Positions 46,606 to 55,750 of a DNA stretch of 64,000 nt are shown in pieces; positions within the stretch are counted from its first letter, which is position 1; each line of letters starts with the position of its first letter. Origin of the DNA: Cytobacillus purgationiresistens. Its GTDB lineage: Bacteria; Bacillota; Bacilli; Bacillales; Cytobacillaceae. Under the pieces are notes generated by a model, which worked only from the letters and a program-made list of their open reading frames with translations, was not told the DNA's origin and did no database searches. The stretch is from the NCBI RefSeq assembly GCF_030813235.1, contig NZ_JAUSUB010000003.1:124001-188000 (forward strand), given 5' to 3'. A program made the position numbers and the translations under genes.

Positions 46606-48168
46606 TTGAAAGTGAGAAAAGCCATGTTTGTGTTGTTAGCGTTTAGCTTGTTATTCGTACTTTCTGCGTGCACATCTGGAACTGCAGGAGATTCTACTGA
46701 ACCTAGTGGAGATAATAATGATTCAACCTCACCAAAGAAAGACAGCTTAGTCGTTGCCTATGAAGCAGATGCAGCCACTCTTATGGCAAATATCGATGTG
46801 AACTATGTTACCGACGCACAAATAAGAAATATTTACGATCCATTAATTGACCGCGATGGTGAGACTGGAGACTTTGTACCTGTTCTAGCTGAAAGCTGGG
46901 AAAATGTCGATGAACTCACTTGGAAGGTTCGGTTAAAAGAAGGCATTAAATTTCATAACGGAGCTGACTTCAATGCTGAAGCTGCTAAGTACAGCATTGA
47001 CTTTATTTTAGATGATGCGAACCAATCATTTTACAGATCCCGTTGGGTAGATGTTGAAGAGGTAAAAGTAATCTCACCAACTGAAATTGAAATCATTACT
47101 TCTAAGCCCTTCCCTAGTTTGATTCAAAGAATCGCTGAGGATCTATTATTGATTGAGCCAGGTTATGTAGAAGAAGTGGGCCTTGATGAAGCAGCTAAAA
47201 AGCCAGTTGGAACAGGTGCTTATAAATTTGTTGAATGGTCTAGAGACAACTACTTAAAGTTAGAAGCCTTTGATGAGTATTGGCAAGGTAATCCTAGAAT
47301 TAAGTCACTTGAATTCCGCTACATTCCTGAATTCAGTGCAAGATTATCCGCCTTTCTTAGCGGTGAGGTAGATTTATTTAAGAACATTCCAGTTGATTCA
47401 GTTGATAGCATTACAAATGATGGTAATTCTAGAGTTACAGAAGTTGCTTCTTCTCGTATTAATTATTTAGCTCTCAACAACTTCTATGATGGTCCTCTTC
47501 AGGATGAAAAAGTGCGTCAAGCTATCAATCATGCTGTTGATGTGGATGAACTTTTAAAGGCTGTATTAAATGGCCATGGCACAAAAATGACTGGCCCGCT
47601 TTCTCAAATTAATAATGAATATACTGAGACTGCCAATTATAGTTACGATGTAGAAAAAGCGAAAGAACTTTTAAAAGAAGCTGGTTATGAGCCTGAATCG
47701 CTAACACTCACATTAGATACGCCAAATGGTCGTTATCCAATGGATACACAAATTGCTCAAGCGATTGCTTCACAACTACAAAGAATTGGAATTACAGTGA
47801 ACGTGCAGACAAATGAGTGGGGAAATCACCTTGAAAAAATACGAAACCGAGAAATGAAAGATATGTTCATTTTAGGTTGGGGACCAGCCTTTGATGCACA
47901 GTCAACGATTGAAAATCTATTTACCGAAGTAGCACCATACAGTGGTTTCTATGATGAAGAATTAGAAAATGAAATCTATAGAGTGAACCAATTATTCGAT
48001 AAACAAGAGCGATTTGATGGATTTGCTGAACTTCAGCATAAATTAGTAGAAAAAGCTGCCTGGGTTCCTCTTTGGCAACAGTCAGATTTATACGCTGTTC
48101 GCAAAGATTTGGGGTTCACTCCACGTGTTGATGAAAAAATCCAGGCGTTTGAAATGTCCTGGGAATAA
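46606..48168 (+). CDS. Peptide ABC transporter substrate-binding lipoprotein (SBP family 5)
   Basis: A 520-residue lipoprotein with lipobox LSAC (Cys22) and a low-complexity linker, then an OppA/DppA-type binding fold (AESWENVDELTWKVRLKEG, KPVGTGAYKFVEW, VRQAINHAVDVDELL). It binds peptides or similar solutes outside the membrane. The start is TTG at 46606 or GTG at 46612; AGGGGG lies just upstream of both. It is followed by a hairpin and then the permease genes, a common way to keep binding protein in excess. Confidence 0.92.
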   Translation: MKVRKAMFVLLAFSLLFVLSACTSGTAGDSTEPSGDNNDSTSPKKDSLVVAYEADAATLMANIDVNYVTDAQIRNIYDPLIDRDGETGDFVPVLAESWENVDELTWKVRLKEGIKFHNGADFNAEAAKYSIDFILDDANQSFYRSRWVDVEEVKVISPTEIEIITSKPFPSLIQRIAEDLLLIEPGYVEEVGLDEAAKKPVGTGAYKFVEWSRDNYLKLEAFDEYWQGNPRIKSLEFRYIPEFSARLSAFLSGEVDLFKNIPVDSVDSITNDGNSRVTEVASSRINYLALNNFYDGPLQDEKVRQAINHAVDVDELLKAVLNGHGTKMTGPLSQINNEYTETANYSYDVEKAKELLKEAGYEPESLTLTLDTPNGRYPMDTQIAQAIASQLQRIGITVNVQTNEWGNHLEKIRNREMKDMFILGWGPAFDAQSTIENLFTEVAPYSGFYDEELENEIYRVNQLFDKQERFDGFAELQHKLVEKAAWVPLWQQSDLYAVRKDLGFTPRVDEKIQAFEMSWE

Positions 48169-48183
48169 AAACGATGAAAAATA

Positions 48184-48209
48184 AAAGGGAGAGTACTTCC
48201 TCCCCCTTT
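48184..48209 (+). promoter_or_regulatory. Intercistronic hairpin after the binding-protein gene
   Basis: AAAGGGAG / CTCCC-x-CTTT stem between the binding-protein and permease genes; probably an attenuating or mRNA-stabilising element giving more binding protein than permease. Confidence 0.5.
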
Positions 48210-48252
48210 AGCCTTTCTAATATAAACTACTAGAATCAGAGGGGAGCTAGGT

Positions 48253-49170
48253 ATGCTTGATTTTATTATAAAAAGGCTTTTACAAGTGATCTTAGTCGTC
48301 TTTTTAGCGTTAACAGCCGTCTTCTTTCTCATTCGTTTATCTGGTGACCCTACAGCTTTATTCTTACCACCAGATGCACCTAGAGAACAAATTGAAGAAT
48401 ATAGAGAGTTATTGGGATTTAACCGGCCAATGCATGAACAATATACTGATTTTATGGCTAATGCTGTACAGGGAGACTTCGGGCAATCACTTAGAAGTCA
48501 AGAAGATGCACTTCAACTTGTTATTGACCGGCTGCCTGCAACTTTTCAGCTTGCGATCACAGCATTAATTTTATCGCTCGTTATCGCTATTCCATTAGGT
48601 GTCCTTTCTGCATATAAAAGAAACTCCATCTTTGATCGAATTGGTGTAGGAATAACTGTCTTAGGGCAAGCAGTTCCAAATTTTTGGCTAGGCTTAATCC
48701 TAATTTTCTTCTTTGCTGCACAATTGAAAATCCTGCCAACTGGCGGGGGTGGAACATGGGTACATTTAATACTGCCTACCATTACACTCGCAACCTATAG
48801 TATTGCAAGATTCACTCGTTTCACTCGTTCATCAATGCTGGACATTCTGCGGAAAGACTATATTAGAACGGCAAAAGCCTCAGGTGTCCCCACCATTCCA
48901 TTGGTTTCGAGGTATGCATTAAAAAACTCATTAATTCCAATCATTACATTAGTTGCATTAGATTTAGGCACCTTGCTAGGAGGAGCAGTCATTACAGAAG
49001 TTGTTTTTGCCTGGCCTGGCATTGGCAGATTATTAATGCAGTCACTGATGAATAGAGACTTTCCAATCGTATTGGCTGCTGTTTTTATCATTGCCTTAAT
49101 CTATGCCATCATTAATTTTATTGCGGATATCTTGTATGCATATGTGAACCCGCAAATTAGAGTGAAGTAG
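48253..49170 (+). CDS. Peptide ABC transporter permease (DppB-like)
   Basis: A 305-residue permease of the OppB/DppB type with six membrane helices. Seen: the N-terminal LIKRLLQV-like start, RLSGDPTALFLP, GDFGQSLRS, and the ATPase-contact EAA loop (RTAKASGVPTIPLVSRYALKNSLIP). Pairs with the next gene to form the channel. The ATG follows GGGGAGCTAGGT. Operon: binding protein, B, C, D, F, M24 protein, D-aminopeptidase. Confidence 0.93.
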   Translation: MLDFIIKRLLQVILVVFLALTAVFFLIRLSGDPTALFLPPDAPREQIEEYRELLGFNRPMHEQYTDFMANAVQGDFGQSLRSQEDALQLVIDRLPATFQLAITALILSLVIAIPLGVLSAYKRNSIFDRIGVGITVLGQAVPNFWLGLILIFFFAAQLKILPTGGGGTWVHLILPTITLATYSIARFTRFTRSSMLDILRKDYIRTAKASGVPTIPLVSRYALKNSLIPIITLVALDLGTLLGGAVITEVVFAWPGIGRLLMQSLMNRDFPIVLAAVFIIALIYAIINFIADILYAYVNPQIRVK

Positions 49171-49180
49171 GTGATATCCC

Positions 49181-50089
49181 GTGTCAGCAAATTTAGAAAA
49201 AGCACTTCACAATAAACCTGCTGTAGAAGTAAAAAACAAAAAGGAATCTAGAGTTTATAACTACTTTGCGAATCTGTTTAGAAGCTGGACAGGCACACTC
49301 GGGTTCATTATTATCATAGGCTTATTATTTATTAGTATATTTGGTCCCTGGATAACACCACACGATCCACTTTATGCAGACTTTAGCAAAAAGCTTCTCC
49401 CTCCAATGACGGATGGTCATTTATTGGGGACCGATCAATTAGGAAGAGATATTCTTTCTAGAATGATTGTTGGAGCAAGGGTATCAGTTATTATCGGCGT
49501 TTTAACCGTTGTGATAGCTGGGACATTCGGAACGATAGTTGGCATCATATCAGGTTATTTTAGGGGATGGATTGATGTAGTTTTAATGAGGATTGTAGAC
49601 GTTCAATTAAGCTTCCCTTTCATTCTTTTAGTTCTTGTCATTAATGCAATTATCGGTGGAGGGCTACGAAACATTATAATCTCTTTAGCTATTGGTGGTT
49701 GGGTTATATTTGCCCGGATGATACGAAGCGAAGTCCTTGCCCTTCGTGAAAAAGAATTTATTACAGCCTGTGTAGCGACTGGAGTATCACGATTTGAAAT
49801 CCTATTTAGACATATACTGCCTAATCTGTTTACTCCACTAATAATCCTAGCATCACTTCAAATTGGTACATTCATTATTGCCGAGGCTTCTGTTAGTTTT
49901 CTTGGCTTTGGTGTTCAGCCACCTGAACCAGCATGGGGTAATATGCTGAATGAAGGGAAAGATTATATCTTTAGTTCATGGTGGCTCATTACATTCCCTG
50001 GGATTGCGATTATCATTGCCGCACTTGGTGTAAACCTTTTTGGTGACTGGCTTCGAGATACTCTTGATCCTGAATTGAAGGGGGATTAA
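49181..50089 (+). CDS. Peptide ABC transporter permease (DppC-like)
   Basis: A 302-residue permease of the OppC/DppC type. Seen: GPWITPHDPLYADFSKKLLPP, the GTDQLGRDILSRMIVGARVS signature, an EAA loop (TACVATGVSRFEILFRHILPN) and EASVSFLGFGVQPPEPAWGNM. It forms the second half of the membrane channel. The gap to the DppB-like gene is 10 nt and to the next ATPase gene 3 nt. Confidence 0.94.
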   Translation: MSANLEKALHNKPAVEVKNKKESRVYNYFANLFRSWTGTLGFIIIIGLLFISIFGPWITPHDPLYADFSKKLLPPMTDGHLLGTDQLGRDILSRMIVGARVSVIIGVLTVVIAGTFGTIVGIISGYFRGWIDVVLMRIVDVQLSFPFILLVLVINAIIGGGLRNIIISLAIGGWVIFARMIRSEVLALREKEFITACVATGVSRFEILFRHILPNLFTPLIILASLQIGTFIIAEASVSFLGFGVQPPEPAWGNMLNEGKDYIFSSWWLITFPGIAIIIAALGVNLFGDWLRDTLDPELKGD

Positions 50090-50092
50090 CCC

Positions 50093-51109
50093 GTGTCAGA
50101 AAAAATTTTAGAAATAAACGACCTCCGTGTGCAATTTAAAAATGGAAAAGAAAAGATACAACCTATTAGAGGCGTTAATTTTCATATTAACAAAGGTGAA
50201 ACACTTGGCATTGTTGGGGAATCAGGATGTGGAAAGAGTGTCACATCGCTTGCAATCATGGGACTGCTCCCAGATAAAACGAGTGAAATTGCTTCCGGTA
50301 ATATTCTATTTAACAATCAGAATCTCTCTAAATTAACTGAAAAGCAATTTCGCAAACTACGTGGCAATGACATCTCTATGATTTTCCAAGAGCCAATGAC
50401 TTCACTGAACCCTGTTTTTACAATCGGAGACCAACTAAAAGAGCCATTAAAAAGACATAAAAAAATGTCAAAGTCTCAAGCGAGGAAAGAAATCATTTCT
50501 ATGTTACAACAAGTGGGGCTACCAAGAGCTGAGCAAATCATTGATGAATATCCACATCAGCTTTCAGGTGGAATGAGGCAAAGGGTCATGATTTCCCTTG
50601 CACTGCTTTGCAAGCCTCAACTAATAATTGCCGATGAACCAACAACTGCACTGGATGTAACCATACAAGCACAAATCTTAGACCTGCTAAAGAAGCTAAA
50701 AGGTGAGAGTGATATGAGTTTAATGTTAATTACTCATGATTTAGGCGTTGTAGCAGAAATGTGCAACCGAGTAGTTGTTATGTATGCAGGTGAAGTCGTT
50801 GAAGAAGCTGAGGTAAATGAACTATTTGATTCACCTAAGCATCCTTATACAAAAGGGCTGATGCAATCATTACCATCAAATAATGATCGCAAAAGTAAAC
50901 TGTATTCTATTAAAGGGCAGGTTCCACGACCTTCAGAAATAACAGTCGGGTGTGCATTTGCCAACAGATGCCCCCATGTATTTGACCGTTGTTTAAATGA
51001 AACACCTCCCTCCTTTAACCTTGGAAACCATATTAGTAAATGCTGGCTACAGGATTCCCCTTACAAGGAGGTGAGTCATAATGAAACAAAAGGTACTGCT
51101 ATCCGTTAA
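50093..51109 (+). CDS. Peptide ABC transporter ATP-binding protein (DppD-like)
   Basis: A 338-residue ABC ATPase: Walker A GESGCGKS, Q-loop FQEPMTSLNP, signature LSGGMRQR, Walker B LIIADEPTTALD, then the C-terminal oligopeptide extension with CAFANRCPH...C. The start is GTG at 50093. Its end overlaps the start of the next ATPase by 29 nt. The Cys-containing tail is typical of peptide-importer ATPases and may hold an iron-sulfur or zinc site. Confidence 0.94.
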   Translation: MSEKILEINDLRVQFKNGKEKIQPIRGVNFHINKGETLGIVGESGCGKSVTSLAIMGLLPDKTSEIASGNILFNNQNLSKLTEKQFRKLRGNDISMIFQEPMTSLNPVFTIGDQLKEPLKRHKKMSKSQARKEIISMLQQVGLPRAEQIIDEYPHQLSGGMRQRVMISLALLCKPQLIIADEPTTALDVTIQAQILDLLKKLKGESDMSLMLITHDLGVVAEMCNRVVVMYAGEVVEEAEVNELFDSPKHPYTKGLMQSLPSNNDRKSKLYSIKGQVPRPSEITVGCAFANRCPHVFDRCLNETPPSFNLGNHISKCWLQDSPYKEVSHNETKGTAIR

Positions 51110-52088
51110 AAACTTAAAAAAATATTATGAAATCCCGCAAGGTCTTTTCAAAGAGAAAATAACTGTTAAGGCTGTTGATGATATCAACTTCACGATAAAA
51201 AAGGGTGAAACTTTTGCCTTAGTTGGCGAATCAGGGTGTGGAAAGTCAACTACTGGGAGAACCATACTAAAATTAACTGAACCAACTGATGGAAAAATTA
51301 TTTTTGATGGAAATGATATTTCTACTCTCCCTTATAAACAAATGAGAACATTAAGAAATCGCATGCAAATGGTATTCCAAGATCCCTATGCGTCTTTAAA
51401 CCCTAAGAAAACTGTTAGAGAAATTCTTATCGAGCCACTTAGAGTTCATAAAAAATTTGATAATGTAACGAGATTAGAGAAGGTTAAATCAATATTGGAG
51501 ATTGTGGGATTATCTGAATATCATTTAGACCGCTATCCACATGAATTCTCTGGTGGCCAGAGACAAAGAATAGGCATTGCTCGAGCAGTCATTCTTCAAC
51601 CGGATTTTATTATTGCAGATGAGCCTGTTTCTGCACTCGATGTTTCAGTTCAGTCACAAGTCATTAACCTCATGCTTGAATTACAAAGGGAATTTGAATT
51701 AACATATCTATTTATCTCACATGATTTAAGCGTCATACAGCATATGACCGATCGAGTAGCAGTCATGTATTTAGGAAAAATCGTAGAAATAGCAAAAACT
51801 GAAGATTTATTTACTAACCCTAAGCATCCATATACAAAAGCACTGCTATCTGCAGTCCCTATTACGCATCCAAAAGAGAAAAAGGAAAGAATCATATTAA
51901 AAGGTGATGTCCCTAGCCCAGCAAACCCACCTTCCGGCTGTACCTTCCACCCTAGATGCTCATTCGCTTTGGACATATGTAAAAAACAAGCACCTATTAC
52001 GACGGAATACAGCAATTCCCATTCAGTAAACTGCCACCTATATACCGAATTTAAGGAGGAAACAACCCATGCTATTAACCATTCCTAA
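51081..52088 (+). CDS. Peptide ABC transporter ATP-binding protein (DppF-like)
   Basis: A 335-residue ABC ATPase, partner of the preceding one: Walker A GESGCGKST, FQDPYASLNPKKTV, signature FSGGQRQRIGIARA, Walker B FIIADEPVSALD, and a C-terminal CTFHPRCSFALDICKK extension. The ATG at 51081 has AAGGAGGTGAG upstream, inside the end of the previous gene. Its last codons overlap the M24 gene start by 20 nt, so translation is coupled along the operon. Confidence 0.94.
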   Translation: MKQKVLLSVKNLKKYYEIPQGLFKEKITVKAVDDINFTIKKGETFALVGESGCGKSTTGRTILKLTEPTDGKIIFDGNDISTLPYKQMRTLRNRMQMVFQDPYASLNPKKTVREILIEPLRVHKKFDNVTRLEKVKSILEIVGLSEYHLDRYPHEFSGGQRQRIGIARAVILQPDFIIADEPVSALDVSVQSQVINLMLELQREFELTYLFISHDLSVIQHMTDRVAVMYLGKIVEIAKTEDLFTNPKHPYTKALLSAVPITHPKEKKERIILKGDVPSPANPPSGCTFHPRCSFALDICKKQAPITTEYSNSHSVNCHLYTEFKEETTHAINHS

Positions 52089-53247
52089 GTATGAATTTCA
52101 ACATAGGCAAGCAACATTTATTGAAAAGTTAAATAAGAAGAAATGTGAATCGGCCGTTTTGTTTGCAGTGACAGATATCTTTTATTTAACAGGCTTCCAC
52201 TTTCACCCAACTGAAAGACCCATTGGACTTTTTGTAGATTCTCAACAAAGGTTTCATTTATTCTTGCCTGAATTAGAACGTGAACATGCTGAGGAATACA
52301 GTGTAGTAGACTCTGTTCATTCTTATAAAGAATATCCAGGCACGACTCACCCTATGGAATCATTAAAAGAATTATTAGTAGAATATCAATTTGAAAATAA
52401 AACGGTTGGCTACGATTCTATTGGATACGGATCTTCTATGGGCTATCGTGGACCTTCAATCGATCAGCTAATAGACGTAAAAGACTTTGTTTCTTTAAAA
52501 GGAATCATTGAAGAAATGCGATTTGTTAAATCTAATAATGAGATTGAACTTATTAAAGAATCTTGTCGTTGGGGTAATCTTGCACATCGACTATTACAAA
52601 AGTATACAAGAGCGGGATTAAGTGAAATTGAAATTACTAGCAAAGCATCGATGGAAGCAACAATGGCTATGATTGAGACATTAGGCCAAGAATACAAGCC
52701 ACACGGTAGTACAGCTTTTGCTATTTTCAGAGGACAAATAGGACCAGAATCCGCTTTTCCTCATGCCGTAACACAAAACATCGTATTATCAAAAGGAGAC
52801 ACCCTAGTAACTGGTGCTGCAGCAAGTGTATTTGGTTATACAAGCGAACTTGAGAGAGTCATGTTCGTTGAAGAGTACTCTAAAGAACAAGAGAAATATT
52901 TTAATCATATGTATGAAGCGCAGGAAGTTGCCTTCTCAGCAATCAAGCCTGGCATACCTTACTCCGCAGTCGAGGAAAAGGTACAGGAATATTTTAATGA
53001 AAATGGACTCACAGAGCTAACCAGACACCATACTGGACATAACATTGGTTTACTAGGTCACGAAGCCCCATTTTTCGATTTAGGCGATCATACTGAAATC
53101 AAACCAGGAATGGTCGTAACGGTTGAACCTGGTATTTACGTAAAAGGGTTAGGTGGGTTCAGACATTCAGATACTGTTCTAGTAACAGAAAACGGAATCG
53201 AAATGCTCACTTACTATCCGAGAGATTTAGCATCTCTAATTTGTTAA
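52069..53247 (+). CDS. M24 (pita-bread fold) protein with degraded metal site
   Basis: A 392-residue protein with the Xaa-Pro dipeptidase/creatinase layout: N-terminal creatinase-N-like domain (about 1-150), then the pita-bread fold. Of the five metal ligands of active M24 metallopeptidases, the His (HHTGHNIG) and one Glu (VTVEPGIYV) remain, but the DxG Asp is replaced (VTGAAASVFGY), the second Asp is Glu (YTSELERV), and the last Glu is lost (FRHSDTVLV). It therefore resembles creatinase or ectoine-hydrolase relatives that work without metal. Its place in a peptide-import operon suggests hydrolysis of an imported amide or peptide derivative. The ATG follows AAGGAGG. Confidence 0.85.
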   Translation: MLLTIPKYEFQHRQATFIEKLNKKKCESAVLFAVTDIFYLTGFHFHPTERPIGLFVDSQQRFHLFLPELEREHAEEYSVVDSVHSYKEYPGTTHPMESLKELLVEYQFENKTVGYDSIGYGSSMGYRGPSIDQLIDVKDFVSLKGIIEEMRFVKSNNEIELIKESCRWGNLAHRLLQKYTRAGLSEIEITSKASMEATMAMIETLGQEYKPHGSTAFAIFRGQIGPESAFPHAVTQNIVLSKGDTLVTGAAASVFGYTSELERVMFVEEYSKEQEKYFNHMYEAQEVAFSAIKPGIPYSAVEEKVQEYFNENGLTELTRHHTGHNIGLLGHEAPFFDLGDHTEIKPGMVVTVEPGIYVKGLGGFRHSDTVLVTENGIEMLTYYPRDLASLIC

Positions 53248-53302
53248 TACATCATTCACTTGGATTTACTTTTTCTATTACATCGAAAGGAAGTCCTAGC
53301 TT

Positions 53303-54148
53303 ATGAAAATATTTATCTCTGCAGATATTGAAGGAATTTCAGGAGTAGCAACGATCCAGCAACTTGTAAACAACGGCGAATATCAACGTTTCCGTAAATT
53401 AATGACGGCTGAAGTCAATGCGGCTATCCGAGGGGCTTTCAACGGTGGTGCAGATGAAATCATAGTAGCTGACGGCCATGGAAACATGTCCAATATTATT
53501 ATTGAAGAACTAGATCCACGTGCTCGGTTAGTATCAGGTAATAACCGTGTTATGTGTCAATTAGAGGGGCTCGATGATACTTTTGACGGCATTATTTTCA
53601 TCGGCCATCACGGACGTGAAAGTGCTACTAACGCTGTTATTAGCCATACATTGGCAGGCATCTGCGTAAAAGAAATGAAAATCAATGACCAGGTGATTGG
53701 GGAAACAGAAATGAATGCCTTTGTAGCTGGCAGCCTTAATATCCCAGCATTGTTCATCAGTGGCGATGACCAATATATAGAAGAAGTGAAAAAAACCTTA
53801 CCTGATATAGAGTCTGTCGTTGTAAAGTACGCGAGAGACCGACTAGCAGCTGAACTTATTCACCCAGAAATAGTCCGGAAAGAAATTGAAGGAAAAGTAG
53901 CCGTTTCACTTAAGTTAGCAAATACGATTAAGCCGTTAAAACTTTCCGGACCTATCACTTACGAAATAGAATTCAAAGGACCACAACAAGCACATATGAC
54001 ATCCACCATTCCAAGTGTAACGATGCTAAGCCCTACAAGAATTACATTCACCTGTGAAGATATGGTTACAGCATATAAACATATGTGGGGCTGTGTTATC
54101 ATTGCAATGGCTGCTACGAATGGGGTTTTGGGGCATGCAAATGCTTAA
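53303..54148 (+). CDS. dppA: D-aminopeptidase DppA-type (peptidase M55)
   Basis: A 281-residue M55 metallopeptidase. The zinc motif ISADIEGISG supplies Asp8 and Glu10; further ligands are in ADGHGNMSN, FIGHHGRES and GETEMNAF. Bacillus subtilis DppA is a self-compartmentalising zinc D-aminopeptidase encoded with a dipeptide importer, so it probably trims imported D-amino-acid-containing peptides, such as wall-derived ones. It is the last gene of the operon, 55 nt after the M24 gene; the ATG follows GAAAGGAAG. Confidence 0.92.
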   Translation: MKIFISADIEGISGVATIQQLVNNGEYQRFRKLMTAEVNAAIRGAFNGGADEIIVADGHGNMSNIIIEELDPRARLVSGNNRVMCQLEGLDDTFDGIIFIGHHGRESATNAVISHTLAGICVKEMKINDQVIGETEMNAFVAGSLNIPALFISGDDQYIEEVKKTLPDIESVVVKYARDRLAAELIHPEIVRKEIEGKVAVSLKLANTIKPLKLSGPITYEIEFKGPQQAHMTSTIPSVTMLSPTRITFTCEDMVTAYKHMWGCVIIAMAATNGVLGHANA

Positions 54149-54590
54149 TTTTGCAAGAGTTATCTGAAGGTGATTTATCTTCTCCTTATCACCATCATAA
54201 CTTTTATAAGGGGCTATCCCATTACCCGTTTGCCCCTTTATAATCAGGCCACCCCGTTTTTCATGCTGGAAAATCAAGCAAAAGACTAACTGAATAAGTA
54301 TGATCAGCTGAAACCAAAGGATCTTTTTAAACCCGCTTGTCGCAAATGTTTATTGATTTCAAGCTCAGAAAAAACAGAATCAAGTGGTTTAGATATTTGA
54401 TAGTTTCAGTCTATTGTTCTATCAAATAGGGGACACCTCTTCTATGTTGTAGTGATTTCTTAGCAATTTCACTATACCAAAGAACGAGGTGTTTTTCATT
54501 TTACATCAGGTTTGTCAAGCAACATAGTAAAAACACACTATCCAACAATACCCGTCTTAGGTTGAACACCCTGCCTATTAAACTGTCTCT
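54149..54590. other. Intergenic region with two hairpins
   Basis: No gene seen. At 54204-54243 TTATAAGGGGC pairs with GCCCC(T)TTATAA, a likely terminator for the peptide operon. At 54433-54492 a nested hairpin (outer ACACCTC/GAGGTGT, inner TAGTGA/TCACTA) is followed by TTTTTC on the plus strand; it may be a second terminator or the relic of a mobile element. Confidence 0.55.
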
Positions 54591-55355
54591 TTATAGACAA
54601 GTATAGGCCCCATCGACTATAACATCGCTGCCAGAAGTATAGCCTGAAGCATCACAGGCTAAGTAAAGTACTGCTGGCATGAGTTCCTCAGGATTTGCCA
54701 TGCGATGCATTGGAACCAACTTCATCCAGGTATCTTTAAGCTCTTGTGAAGTATCCATCGACATTGTGGTTGCGACATATCCCGGACTGAGACTGTTGAC
54801 TCGGATCTGATACTGTGCCCACTCAGCCGCCAGTGATTTGGTCATATGTATAACCGCTGCCTTAGAGGCGTTATAAGAGCACTGTATCTGAGGGACATTG
54901 ACAATCGAGCCGGACATAGAGGCCACATTAATAATGCTTCCGCGGATACCTCGATCAATCATAACTTTACCTGCAGCACGAGCCACAATGAACTGGCCAG
55001 TCAGATTGACATCAATCACTTCACGGAATTCCGCAACCGTTGCTTCAAGTGTGCTTTGGTGCATGCAGATGCCTGAGTTGTTGATTACAATATTAACAGC
55101 ACCTGAACGATTTAGGATTTCTGAAAAAGCAGCATCCACGCTTTCTTCTTTCGTCACATCGGTGGCAATCCAGTAAGCTTTCCCACCCTCGTCTTCAATC
55201 ATTTTTACTGTTTCTTCCGCACCAGAACGGCAAAGAATTACTATTTCTGCGCCAGCTTTAGCCAACCCAATGGATACTGTCTGCCCGATACCGCGTCCAC
55301 CACCAGTTACAACCGCCACTTTACCCTTTAACCCAAATAATTCTTCTAAATACAT
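54591..55355 (-). CDS. Short-chain dehydrogenase/reductase
   Basis: A 254-residue classical SDR: cofactor motif VTGGGRGIGQ, NNSGIC (usual NNAG), catalytic Ser in VASMSG and YxxxK in SYNASKAA, C-terminal SGSDVIVDGAYTCL. It is close in style to gluconate/sorbitol or 3-oxoacyl-ACP reductases, but the substrate is unknown. A TTG at 55379 is in frame; ATG 55355 follows AGAGGTGG by 8 nt and fits the family. No partner genes are adjacent on the same strand. Confidence 0.9.
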   Translation of the reverse strand: MYLEELFGLKGKVAVVTGGGRGIGQTVSIGLAKAGAEIVILCRSGAEETVKMIEDEGGKAYWIATDVTKEESVDAAFSEILNRSGAVNIVINNSGICMHQSTLEATVAEFREVIDVNLTGQFIVARAAGKVMIDRGIRGSIINVASMSGSIVNVPQIQCSYNASKAAVIHMTKSLAAEWAQYQIRVNSLSPGYVATTMSMDTSQELKDTWMKLVPMHRMANPEELMPAVLYLACDASGYTSGSDVIVDGAYTCL

Positions 55356-55513
55356 AAAAGATTCCACCTCTAAACACAATTTATTTTGAAATGACTACGA
55401 CCTACTCATGATCCTTAGAATAACTATGTAATTTTAGAACGCATTATAATAAAGTTAACTTCTTTATATAACGAACATTCAATTTGAATAATATCATAAT
55501 TAAGAAAATTAAA

Positions 55514-55663
55514 TCAATTATTATTTTTGTATGCGACAAAAAATAGGGATTGATCCAAATCGGAGGGAAGAAATAAAACAACCTGCTGATGAAGTAATCT
55601 GGATCTTTTAATCAATTTAGCAAGCTCTAAATCATCCTTTATTTCAAAGTCATTCTTACTCAA
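55514..55663 (-). CDS. Small protein of unknown function (49 aa)
   Basis: A 49-codon frame from TTG 55661-55663, preceded by a strong AGGAGGGG 4 nt upstream, to a TGA at 55514. The product starts MSKNDFEIKDDLEL, then a basic stretch (LIKRSRLLHQQ) and a hydrophobic segment (VVLFLPSDL). The strong ribosome site is the chief evidence. It may be a small regulator; no family is recognised. Confidence 0.6.
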   Translation of the reverse strand: MSKNDFEIKDDLELAKLIKRSRLLHQQVVLFLPSDLDQSLFFVAYKNNN

Positions 55664-55694
55664 ATTTACCCCTCCTGCTTCTATATAAAGAAGA

Positions 55695-55732
55695 ATAGTA
55701 CAGAAATCCAAGATGTAAGATTTCTGTACTAT
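55695..55732 (-). terminator. Terminator hairpin after lsrB
   Basis: Perfect 14-bp inverted repeat ATAGTACAGAAATC / GATTTCTGTACTAT, 10-nt loop, 18 nt after the lsrB stop; tail is T-rich but broken (ATTCTTCTTT). Confidence 0.7.
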
Positions 55733-55750
55733 CTATAGGTTGATTAACAC

